Positions 53,559 through 64,000 of a stretch of 64,000 nt of DNA are shown here, piece after piece. The DNA is taken from the NCBI RefSeq assembly GCF_030269925.1, contig NC_085123.1, forward strand, positions 6,262,001-6,326,000, in the 5' to 3' direction. Origin of the DNA: Bombyx mori (taxonomy: Eukaryota; Arthropoda; Insecta; Lepidoptera; Bombycidae). The translations under genes and the position numbers were made by a program. The notes beneath the pieces were generated by a model, which was not told where the DNA came from, searched no databases, and saw only the letters and a program-made list of their open reading frames with translations. Every line of letters begins with the position of its first letter. The first letter of the stretch is position 1.

Positions 53559-56500
53559 CTAGGAACCTATCCATGAAGGATATTCATGTAAATCTGGCCA
53601 TATAACTGGAGCCCAGAAGTAAATAGCAAACCAAGTGAGGATTAAAGTTGAAATCGTTGGTCCTATGCCTGCTTTCATCTAAAAGAAGATAAATTTTCAA
53701 CTTAATGTATTTTATCTTTATGATAGCTACTAATATCATTTAAACACGGTGGAATATAAGTTACATGGTTATAGTTCACACGCTATGGATACATTTCTGT
53801 ATAGACTAATAATATCTTACTGCAGAAACAATACGTCTGAGATAACTATTCTTGGTTACAGTCGTACTTCATTATTTAAAATTTATTATTGCACATTTAA
53901 CGCCTAACCCAATATCTCACAAATATTTACTGATAATATTTGTGAGATACAATCTTAATTATTTTAAAGTACATATAACATAAAAATTAAATTCAATTCA
54001 ATCACCAAACGAGAGCTGGGTCTAAATTATACCAAGCTGTAGAATAATGCCTACCATTTTAGAAGTAGGGATATCTGCAGCACCTTGAACTATCAGATTA
54101 CCCGGAGTTCCAACAGGTAAACAAAAGCAATAAGATGCAGAAAATCCAGCTGCTATGTTATACCAGAGCGGATTAACCTTTACTTGCTTGGCCTGAAATG
54201 AAAAATATTTTTCCATTATTTTTCATATAGTTCGTAAAAGTTGGTGATTGAGTCAGGTGCAAAATTGGATAGTAAACTGCTATTTATTTTAGAGTTAAAT
54301 ACCATTTTTTTGTTTCTATCGCAAAATAATTAAAACATGCTATAAAAAATAAAGGTTTAAAGTTAATAGAGAATTGACCCTAAAAAATCAACACTTCAAT
54401 TAAACTAATACCGCAGCAAATGATTAATAAGCTTGATTACTTTTTAAAAATTTTGATCTGACAGATCAGTTAGAAATGTATTTATTACTGATGCTAGGGC
54501 ATTTTTTGCGTCTGCACACTTCCTCTTTCTGTCACGAAGTAGCAATGCTTTTTGCTATCAATAGTGAGACAGCCGTTATGATTAGAATTATGATTTAGAC
54601 CTCATGTTTTAAGGTGGCAGGCACATTCACGTAGTGATTGTCTATTAGCTTCGGTAACCATTTAATGCCGCGTTAGCTGTCAGCTCCTTCGCCCAACTAA
54701 GAAGAAAAGTGTGTTTTCTCTGTGATAGTCGTACCAACTGCATAGCTATTGGAGCCAAAACATTGCAGACAACAACGTTTGAAGCAAAATTGGTAATGAA
54801 AATAGTAAAAGTAATGATAAGAAAAATTATGAATGAATTTGGTAGTGTCTTTAAGTTTTGCAAGACATCTCCGATTCGTCCGTTGAGGTCTGAATACTCT
54901 TCTTTTGCTGCTTCAGAGAGAGCAAATCCACCTCCTGCAATGTAATGTAATCTTAATATTGCTCCGCTTATAATTTCGATTTTTTACTGAACAGTCTTAT
55001 TCAAATTAGTTACGTCGTCTTACCTAAAAGAAACATAAAACTGTATGGCAATGTATCATTTACTATTTTCCAGTTTAATACAGACGATATAGGTGCCTTT
55101 GTTAAATCCCCGTAAGCTAAAAGTAATAAAAGTCCATAATTAATTACTTGCTATTTTAAGGGGATCTTAGTTATAGATGAAAAGTAGCTTACATTTTGCC
55201 CTAAAGTTCTTAAAAATATTTAAATTTGATGGGAGAAGAAGCATCAAAGTGCAAACTAGCATAGCGGGAACAGAATCTCCAATGCTAAAATTAATAAGTG
55301 TTTTCCATTAAAAGGATGTTTCACTTGTGATGAATTTTACCAATAATTAAAAGCGTTAAAATGTTGTTAGTTAATAACTACTCTAGTATTATTGATGTTA
55401 TTTATTTGTTATAACTATAATAATATTTTATTTATTTATTTTGAACGATGCAACAGGCGTTATTCAATACAATTAAGACATCAAGCTGATCTGCCAATAT
55501 GGTGAGCAGCATTTACGTTATAAAGTATATGGACTCATATTACCAATTAGCAACGTACGGACGTTGAAGTTGGATGAACCATTCAAGAAACACAATGTAT
55601 ATTAGATAATCATTTCAAATAATTTCATATAGATAATATTTCAAATCTAACATGATGAGTTTTATTAATATAACTTACAATTTGTTATTTTTAATCCCGA
55701 AATAACTGATGGTTTTATCGCCCCAACCTTGAAAAATTTGAGGGGATCTTGCAAAGAATAATACCATTGCTCCACCAAATAATATGATTACCATCTGTAA
55801 CAATAATGACAAATTACAAAACTTACTAAAACTATGTAAGTAACAGTCAATAAACGAATCGTAAATTTTGAGACTGCACTGTAGTTGGTGTAGTACTGAA
55901 CAATAAACTTGTATTCAGCAACAGATGTTTATTTATTTATATTATTCAGAAAGCTATTATACTTTACTACAAATTTTACTTACATATTCCCAAAATGTTA
56001 CTTTTCCCAAATTTACCCAATCTTTATCAACGGTCTTTTTTGCTGCTTCGATACTTTCTGGGGTGATCACAGAATCTTTAGCAGCTTGGCTATTGGGTCT
56101 GAAAATTTGGTATTCTTTTATATTTACAGTTTGTAAGATATTCTACATTTTTTATAGATTTAGCTAGTTAATTAAAATTTTGCAAAGACTGATATCTCAA
56201 ATAACACTTACCTTAAAAATCCGAAGTACACGATAATCAAATAAAAATACATAGCTAACTCCATAAGTAACATATATGGTACAGAAAACGCAGAAAACTT
56301 TGGGAAAGATAAATATTCTGGGGCCAGTGGAAATGCTCTGAAAAACGAAGAAACAGTAAACGAAAACTACTCATTGGAATATATTTATTTATATATCTGG
56401 ATGGATATTTGTGATGATATCCGTAATATAAGCCTTTAAATTAAATATTTCTAATAATAATATTTGATTATTTCAAATTACAATTTGAATTATTCAATTC

Positions 56501-59500
56501 CAATCAAATTCAATTCAAATTTAGAACTTTAATGTACAATATTTACTATTAGCCTAAACTACAATGTATGATTAGAACATTTTTATTATTATATCTCTTT
56601 AATATTATAAATGTGACATGATACTGCTTATGTCGAAATTTCCTAAGGTTCCAGCGTTATGAACAAATTTCTATTGTAAAAACTTACGAATGTTTGAAAT
56701 TTGAATGGATTTTTTATGGTACCTTGAAAACAGTCCTTTAAACACTAGATTAGTAGCTGTTCCTACTAAAGTTCCAATACCACCTATAACAAGAGCAAAT
56801 ACTTCTTCTGATTTACTAAATAAAATAGATAAAGAGGTAAATTACTAAACAGACATACAGGTGTAATCAGTACAAACCTATTTTAGCCGCTATGATTATT
56901 TACATGGTTAACAAATGGAAGGGCTTGCCACAGACTTGCTGAAGATGTAAATTATGGGACAAAAGTACTAAGCAGTGCACTTTTTAATAAATGGCACCAT
57001 TATCAAAAACTTAGATGCTTATTAGGATCACGAAGCAGATAATTATTAATGTTTAAATTTTTTCGTTAGTATGTTTATTAGTATTTTAGTTGTTCGTCGT
57101 GTTTGCAGTATTAATAAAGATACATTTAATTTATTACTTACCTATAGTCGCAGAAAATGTGATAGCGCAAAAATAGCATGATGAAAAATCTGTCGCAACC
57201 ATATCACCGTTCTTATTGGGTTCATACATTTTTAAAGAGTTTTGCTAAAAGTGAATAAATGCCGATTGAAAACTTCACATAGCAAAAACATGTCATGTTG
57301 ATGTTATTTTGTAATTAATTATGCTTACGTCTTCAAAAACTTTTAATAAGGCACTATTGATTGGGACCATCATCGTTGTAGCAGCTGTGTTGGTTATCCA
57401 CATCGAGACGAACATAGTAATGAATGAAATTGCAAATAACAATCTGTAAAGTTTGGAATCGATTTGTGTAAAATAACACAGAAGTAATAAAATGAATGCA
57501 TACTTACTGTATAATTCTGTACTAAATGTGATTACTACTTGCGCAAGAAAACAGTTATTGGCCTAAGTAATTACATAATTTTTGCACAATTATTTTAAAT
57601 CTTGAACACTATAAGTATATTTATTATTATATACAAAATATCGATACTTGAGAAGGATTTGTTTTAAAAATAAAACAAATAATAAGTTTATATTGCAAAA
57701 TGTACTTGTAATGCGATAAGCCAATAGCTCTTATGGTCCAAAGTGCCAATCGTTTATGAAGTCCAGATTGCTCGACAGCAGCAGCCAGCATCATGCTCCC
57801 AAGAAACATTATAATAGTGTCCTATGGAAAATACGTTGTTTAGAGCAAAAAAGTTAGTAATCAGTATCAAAAAGTACAAAACCGGCCTGCAAGATAATCA
57901 TCATCTCCATTCTATTGCTAATCAATAGTAAAACTGTTTTCTTTAAAATTACGCGCCTTGCCTTGCGTCCGTTGCGTTTTATCAAGTTCCTTCTTTCTTA
58001 AGCTATGGAAAGAACTTCATTCTTGGTTAATTCCAGATGCCATCGCAGATCTTTCTTCAAACGAAATTTTGAAGACATTTCAAGACAGACAAAATTACAT
58101 TCGTAACATTGCCGCTGTCAATAATCTGCATGAAGTGAATTCGACCTTATCTGACACTGTTGGCAATTGAACTATGTTTGTGTAGATTAAGGATTTAACT
58201 TACTGAAACCATTACTTCATTGATTTCCAATTAATTATTGTCAATGCAGAGCAGTTATATGTTATAAATAGTTATTGGCAATTTCAAAATGTTGCTTACA
58301 TTCATATAGCAGCGGCACGTTTTAGCAGTATCCATGACGCCAGACATAGGAAAGATAAGAATCGGCAAAAATGATGTCACCGGTAGTGGGATACATTCCG
58401 TTACCCAAAATATAGCCATCAACATCAGGGTGTATGCACACCATTGATATTTCTAAGAATCATAATTAAATTCCTTAAACGTTTTAAAATTTCACACATT
58501 TTTTCAACACTTTAAAACAATTCCTAGAAAAGCTTGTTTTTAACAGAAAACCTATCTGAACTGCATCGTCTGTCAACTATTTGTTTGTATAAATATAACA
58601 TAACTCAACGCAAAAGCATCCAACAACGTTTAGTTTATAAACTTAAGTAAAAATTATTAAAATCATATAATATTTATATCTATTAAATATTAGTTGTTTC
58701 AAGATAATAAATGGGAGGTTGCCGTGAAAATCACAAAAATAAATGGTTGTATAATCTTTATAGCAAACTCGATGTGTTTATGTTTCCTATAGACGCTGAA
58801 ACTTCTGAAACGATTTCGAAGAAAACTGGCCTAGTAATTGATTCTCTCCTCCGTTACTTCGAAAACTGCAATTTATTCAAAACGTCGAAAATATTATATT
58901 ACAGTAAAAAGACACGAGGTTAAACCACAAAATTACTTTTTATAATATCTATGACTCACAAAGACAGACGAAAATACTACGATCCTGTGAAGTTTGGTAG
59001 TGTCCGTAGTCAAATCAAAGATGGGCAAGAAAGACCAGTCGAGTTGGACTAGTAACTTATAAACATCGATCGGTGTTCAGCTAAAATTGACCAGCTCACC
59101 ATCTATTGTCAGCACTAACGTCAGCACAGTTGATGTCACTTAAAACTACCGAGACTACTACCCCAGCATCAGCGAAAATTTTTTTTAGTCGTTTACATAA
59201 TTATTTGTACTATTTTATACGTTTTTGAAGAACTTGTGTAGAATCTTGTATAGAGAGATGGTAAAAACATTACCTCTGGTGGAAACGGTATCAATATCGG
59301 TATCAATATTAGTGGCACTATAATCGTAATTAAGCCACGCCATGATGAAGTAAAGAACAGAATAGCCTTTTCTGAGATAGTAACTGGCGGGTCATGGTAT
59401 CTGTCAAAATTATGGTTATTAGTCCTTTATAATTTATTATTTTGATCTAAAGGAAATCTTCACATTGTGATTATTTTGGGAACCCTGGATCTTGATCACC

Positions 59501-59724
59501 CTAACTGCTCTCGTGTTAGACAATAGTGCGTAGATTGACTAATAAAAACAACATTCTTAGAATTTATCCACCTAATAAGATGAGTTCGACTTGCTTTTAC
59601 CGAACAAAATTAAAGCCATTGAATAGAAATTCCTTTTATTGATACAATTATTTACTTACAGAGCTTCACTATCTTCATCCGTGTTTTGTATGCTAACATC
59701 GCTATCTTTCGCAGTATTATCCAT
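53559..59724 (-). CDS. SLC13-type sodium/carboxylate symporter, gene 3 (complete)
   Basis: Fifteen exons, all with GT-AG borders: 59660-59724 (ATG), 59274-59400, 58300-58452, 57706-57821, 57329-57443, 57142-57244, 56723-56783, 56212-56337, 55984-56098, 55679-55794, 55193-55284, 55024-55116, 54735-54934, 54055-54192, 53559-53678 (TAG). Total 1740 nt, 579 residues, the usual SLC13 size. The acidic N-terminus (MDNTAKDSDVSIQNTDEDSE) is followed by IFWVTECIPLPVTSFLPI, TNTAATTMM (TNT at 57386-57394), GGIGTLVGTATN, FASNVVVCN and PVGTPGN, and the end is APVIWPDL...WIGS. Thr replaces Ser in the first sodium-site motif. It should cotransport sodium and carboxylates in the plasma membrane; which substrate cannot be read. 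It converges on gene 2, and its start lies only about 370 bp from the next gene's stop. Confidence 0.92.
54500..54715 (+). repeat. Strongly diverged Bm1-type SINE
   Basis: TTCTGTCACGAAGTAGCAAT, GTGAGACAGCCGTTATGA, CATGTTTTAAGGTGGCAG and TCGGTAACCATTTAATGCCG, in order. It ends close to exon 13 of SLC13 gene 3 (54735). Confidence 0.5.
57985..58170 (+). other. Unassigned coding-like island antisense in SLC13 gene 3 intron 3
   Basis: A 60-codon open stretch, with residues such as LKLWKELHSWLIPDAIADLS and ILKTFQDRQNYIRNIAAVNN, ends at TGA (58168-58170). Composition is more protein-like than its AT-rich surroundings, but there is no start of quality, no splice context I trust and no domain I recognise. 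It could be part of a decayed transposon or retrocopy. Confidence 0.3.
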
Positions 59725-59832
59725 TGCGAAATCAGATCTTTTTCACTCCGTATAATAAAGACCTGGTAAATATTTTGTTTAAACTTTTGCCACTTATTCA
59801 AGTAGGCTCAGGTGAAATCAAGGGTTTACATT

Positions 59833-59838
59833 TTTATT
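59833..59838 (-). terminator. Candidate poly(A) signal of the stargazin-like gene
   Basis: AATAAA on the minus strand, about 260 nt after the stop codon; another copy lies at 59897-59902. Both are within 180 bp of the SLC13 gene 3 start codon, so the two genes are closely packed head to tail. Confidence 0.45.
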
Positions 59839-60094
59839 AAAAAAAAGAGTTTTACTTTCACATGATCTCAAAATAACAAATAGACAAATGGCAGTGTTTA
59901 TTTTAAGGAATCATAACAATTAAAGATCATCAACACAATGCACGTATTACGTTCTTAAATTCGAAAGACACTTTCAACCGTAGTTCATGTTGCTACATAA
60001 ATCCAATACAATTAGTAGTAGCACACGAACGTAATTGTCACTTATCACTTCTCGATATGCTTTATGATGGGGGTGGGTAACCCGACATCTCGGA

Positions 60095-63000
60095 TCAAAC
60101 GGGCGTTGTCCTACGATAGGGATCGGTGCCAACAGCACGGTCGTGTACGCCACGATCAAGACGCATAGCCTGTTGTTCGTCCAAGCCATTGTTATTTCTT
60201 GCGCCAACTCCAAAAGTCACTAGTTCTTCCTCCTGAGATGGTGGTGGCTCTACAGCAGATGTATCCAAAAATCTCCCGCTGGCTACAGACGCTTGAGATT
60301 GGAATATCGATACGCTTCGCAACCCACTTAAAGTATTGGCACTCTGCGGTACTTCTTTAAATTCTTCGAAATAATTATCGCAGGCTGTCGGTCGTGGTGC
60401 TGCAGGGAACCCGTATAAGGTAGACGACGATAAGTCCTTCAGCGATGCTGAACTTAAATTAGTTCTTCTATTCTTATGTATAGAACAGTGAGGGAGCTCG
60501 TCGCCATCAAATATGAAGCGGCGGCCTTCACGCGGTGTAGCCGCTGACGAACCCGACGGAGGATACGTGTCTCTCTTCATCATGCGTCTTTCTAAAATTG
60601 TAGAGTCACGTTCTCTGAATTCTGAGAATGCATACTCTCTATCCCAAGCACGACAATCAGCCTTTGCCTTTTCCGTGAGCTCTGTTACCCAGTCTTTTTG
60701 ATACCACTGAAGAAACAAAAATATCGCTGATGTCCCGGCCAACTCTGCTGCGACAAAACCGCCAATGTATAGCCCGAACGAATACCCGTAGCTGTAAGAC
60801 ATTCTGGGTGCATCGAAGAATGTCATGTATCGTAGTTTGTGTCCTAATTGCGATTTAAAAACCGATATGTACATAATTATTCCGGTCAACATTATTAAAC
60901 CTGAAATAAATGAGAAATGATAAGAATATAGGAGTCGCGTGTTCAGAGATTTGACCATACGATTATGAGCACTTGCCTGAAATGATGAACATAACTCCGG
61001 CGATGAAGGTGCAAAGCCTACGTCCCTTGACACAGTGCCCGAGGACGCAACACAACGCGCCCACAGCTTGCGTGAATACCGCAAGCAACAAAGGAGCAGC
61101 CGAACGGGTCACCACATCTGAAATGGTTTTTAAAAGGAATCTTTTATTTTTCACCAAGGGCAAAGAGATCTTACCCAGTTAATATTAACTAGTCAATATA
61201 ACTAAAAGACTTATAATATAACAAACGTAGGGAAATTTAAATTAAAACTTACATGGAATTGCATTTGTCGAATCGCTGGTGTCAGGCATGTACTGAGATA
61301 ATGGGAAGTACGGGATATCCTTACAACGGAATATTGTACTCCCAGCTGAAATGAAAATATAAAATGATTACTTAAAACATAAGACATAAAATCCAATTAC
61401 AGGGGAACCGACATTTTGTTGAATCGATTTCTATTGTTTAAACAACGATCTAAGATATTATAATATAAACACAGAATTGAATGTTCATTAATATGATTAT
61501 GATATGGATATGGATTGTATAGACTAAATTTCTTTGTTATATAAACAGCAACAAGCAAAATAGATCAGACTAAAGACAATCTGGGACGTGTAAAACAATG
61601 GTATAGTTGCTTTTAATGAAGGAAACAGACTCGCAACAAATAGACGGACAGCTGCGGACGCAAGCCTTACAATACGCAATAGAAGTGGAAAGACAATAGA
61701 TCGTGAGCACAATGAATTTCCACGCTTCGCTCACAGGGGAAACGTCGAAGCATTGTAACCGAGCAACACATATAAGTTCTGTCCCCATTGTAAAAGTTAC
61801 TACCAGCGATCCAACTATAGGTAGGTACGGACCCACAAATCGTAAAACATGTTGATTCAGTTTTTTAATGGCTTGAATTTTATGGAATATATCGTTCGAT
61901 GCCGCTGTATCGTAAAATGAAAGGCGTAGTCGAATCATTCATTTATTTCATTCATACTAAGAAAACAAAATATATTTTAATTCATGCGATTGATTTCAAT
62001 CTTATGAATTGTAATATATTTGCTTCTGATGCTTGTACCGCTCTAACAGTTTCATATAAATAAATAGTAGTACGGTGGGCTGAAAACTCTTACTGAATAA
62101 ACTTAAAATCAATACTCTGGTATGTACACTAAGGAAAAACATTTAAAAACTCGTCATTTTCTCGGTGTTGGCCTAGTTGTAATCCACACTAAAAAACTTA
62201 TTTTAAATAACATGACGTAAAAGAAGTTTTTTATTAGTTGTAAACTAAAAAACTTGGTTACTTATAATCTTGACAAGATAATTTTAAAACACGCATAGGA
62301 TTATAGATCTATAATAGGATTTGATTCCTTTTTATATGATACTCTGTAAGTCAGAGTCAAAGTTGTCATTAATAAGATGTGATCAAAGTGGGTTTGGGCG
62401 TAAGTTTTTGTTTATCTCGTGTTAAACGATAACTAGAATAGATCACAAGGATAATGAGAATGCTGCGTACGTTGAGAAATGAGGTTGATGCCCTAATTGT
62501 ATTGTATTACGACTCCCCCGCCCTACAAACAGGAACGTATGACTGCTTCGTGACAGAAATATGTAGGTGATACTTTCCTGTCTACGTACGCTGTGACATT
62601 TATAAATTAAGCCTTGAACTAAACGTAATAGAAGTGGTTTTTGTTAAATCAAGTGCAGTTGTAGTTGTTTTGCCTTTTGAACCAATTGTATTTTTAATAC
62701 GCTTTTATTAGCTTCAGACGCAGGTATGTATGTAGGTATGTTTGTAACGGAATCTTTGAATATTATTTTGACACCCTTCAAAACGTCGGATTAACTAAAA
62801 ATTTGGTATACTTATTAAGGACCGATGACAATTCAAAATTTAAAAAATAATTGGAAAAATTGAAATTCAACTAAAAAATAAATAATAGTTTAAAAAAAAA
62901 TAACAAAATTCGCTTTTATAGAAAATCCAACTAGACTGCTTTTCGGGATATTATCAAAATAACCCTTCTACTCATATCTGTTCATAAAATATTTATAGCT

Positions 63001-63433
63001 ACTTATACCATGCACCCCACGCTTTTTTACAATAAAATCATTTTTTCTTACACTATTTTTAATTCAAATTTATTCAAATTTATTTTCTATTTTTTAGTTG
63101 GATTTTCTATAAAAGCGAATTTTGTTAGTTTTTTTAAACTATTATTTATTTTATATTTTTTTGGTAGAAACAACGAAACGTCAACAGATTTTATTTGTAC
63201 ACAATTAATATTGAAAAATATGAAACAAAACATATACTTACGGTCAGTATGGCAAAGTCGCCAGAGTCCAGAAACTGTTTGTTTCGCAACCAAATCGTAT
63301 TTGCCTGTTCCGTTGAAGGAAGGGTTGAGCATATTTTCTTGTGTGTGGAGCCAGTTGTTCGTCGATACCGCAACGAGGACCGCTACAACCGCAGTCCCAG
63401 CCGAGAGAGGAGTGAGTAGCCAGAGGCAGGCCA
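60095..63433 (-). CDS. stg1: Stargazin-like / voltage-gated calcium channel gamma-type subunit (N-terminal exon missing)
   Basis: Four coding exons join in frame: 63242-63433, 61253-61345, 60977-61117, 60095-60900 (TGA). Helix 1 (PLSAGTAVVAVLVAVSTNNW) is followed by a large first loop with an NGT glycosylation site and the claudin-clan GLWRLC motif. Helices 2 and 3 follow (TRSAAPLLLAVFTQAVGALC; TFIAGVMFIISG joined to LIMLTGIIMYISVF), then SYGYSFGLYIGGFVAAELAG (helix 4) and a long cytoplasmic tail of about 190 residues. The protein ends RRTTPV, a class I PDZ ligand identical, as I recall, to that of mammalian stargazin (gamma-2). Such proteins are auxiliary subunits of glutamate receptors or calcium channels at synapses. 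The intron between exons 3 and 4 has a GC donor (AG|GCAAGT). The first exon starts mid-codon (xTG), so a 5' exon lies beyond 63433, perhaps outside the window. Confidence 0.88.
61570..61938 (-). other. Unassigned open frame in stargazin-like gene intron
   Basis: A 122-codon frame from ATG 61938 with hydrophobic stretches (FVGPYLPIVGSLVVTFTM, WKFIVLTIYCLSTSIAYC) that look like membrane helices. Same strand as the host gene, between its first and second defined exons. It is not part of the stargazin fold and I do not recognise the family. It could be a decayed chemoreceptor-type fragment or chance. Confidence 0.3.
62040..63241. other. Intron of the stargazin-like gene
   Basis: AT-rich. At about 62513-62590 there is a scrap of minus-strand Bm1 body (CGCCCTACAAACAGGAACG, GACTGCTTCGTGACAGAAAT). 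The open frame at 63010-63525 (+) is antisense to the real exon and low in complexity. Confidence 0.45.
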
Positions 63434-64000
63434 CTGAGGAATCTATCTGGGCGACGAGTGTTGGAGAAGGGGGTGTGGGTCTGGAATGTATTCGAAAAAA
63501 ATTATCGAGCGTGGTTCAATTGTAATTCGAAATGAATCTACACCAAAAAGAATAGCATGAGCATATTTATAACTTTGGGAACATTTGATGATGTAATGAT
63601 ATCGGTAATCAATTCGTAACCACAGGTGGATTCTAAGATTATCCACCCAAACTTGTCCACAAAAAAATACGATGGACAAATATAATATTGATATGGTGAT
63701 TACTTTTTGAATTCATTACTTAGTCTTATTTTTCAGCGTAAAAAGGATAATTTTATGAATAGGTATTAGACCAAAATTGGAAATGGTCAACCCCAATTAG
63801 TATAATTTAAATATCCATTCGAATGTGTCGGTAGTGCGATTAAAATAAGAAATACGTTTTTACTTTCAGAGTATCGTTCCTAACCACTTAAGTATTAAAT
63901 GCGATTCAGAATATTTGAATTGCCTATTTTTTCGTAAATTGGATACATAAATAATATCAAGCACTAAATGGCCATCGGTCAGGCACAAATTATGTTTATT
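63434..64000. other. 5' side of the stargazin-like gene
   Basis: The codon phase requires at least one more upstream exon. Two acceptors are possible, TTCCTCAG (exon from 63433) or GCCCAG slightly upstream. No exon with ATG and donor was found up to the window edge. Confidence 0.4.

Noticed and set aside
58711..58923. 70-codon + strand frame in SLC13 gene 3 intron 2
   Set aside because: No domain, AT-rich, no splice support.
63010..63525. 171-codon + strand frame
   Set aside because: Antisense to the first defined stargazin-like exon; its N-terminal half is Phe/Ile-rich low complexity.
1..64000. CRISPR array, operons, bacterial genes or an integrated virus
   Set aside because: The repeats are eukaryotic transposons, genes are spliced, and no viral structural or polymerase gene was seen.

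Overview
The window is nuclear DNA from a lepidopteran, most likely a silkworm (Bombyx). It is AT-rich, genes are split by introns with GT-AG boundaries, and the space between exons is packed with elements I associate with Bombyx: tRNA-headed Bm1-type SINEs, a maT-type (DD37D) mariner, a degraded DD34D mariner, jockey/CR1-, RTE- and R1-clade LINE copies, and many short elements with Helitron-like ends. I saw no bacterial, viral, rRNA, CRISPR or genuine tRNA feature. All exon joins were made by reading splice signals and codon phase by hand; no transcript was available.

Layout. Positions 1-25,600 are mostly repeats. The only host coding exon I can support there is one minus-strand exon of a tetraspan (claudin-like) protein at 5,847-6,038. 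Positions 25,656-59,724 hold a cluster of three paralogous SLC13-type (Na+/carboxylate symporter, Indy-like) genes. Gene 1 (25,656-39,805, +) and gene 2 (41,456-53,238, +) lie in tandem, and gene 3 (53,559-59,724, -) converges on gene 2 with only 320 bp between stop codons. The three share almost every intron position and phase; several exons have identical lengths (153, 61, 126 and 92 nt), so they arose by local duplication. Positions 60,095-63,433 (-) carry a stargazin-like / calcium-channel gamma-type gene whose predicted C-terminus is RRTTPV, the same as the PDZ ligand of mammalian stargazin as I recall it.

How the genes relate. Genes 1 and 3 keep the SLC13 hairpin signatures (SNT or TNT, GGIGTLVGTATN, PVGTPGN) and should be sodium-coupled carboxylate transporters. 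Gene 2 keeps the exon architecture and an open reading frame of about 634 codons but has lost all of these motifs, so it looks like a pseudo-transporter with a changed job. It also has a 15-nt in-frame microexon and an Ala/Pro-rich tail. This is the most interesting part of the window.

Mobile DNA. Intron 1 of the annotated part of gene 1 holds an apparently intact antisense jockey/CR1-clade LINE and a dead mariner split by a SINE. Further copies sit in introns of all three SLC13 genes. One R1-clade fragment has a perfect 17-bp target-site duplication. The Bm1-type SINEs look modular: body-only copies start, and a head-only copy stops, at the same internal point.
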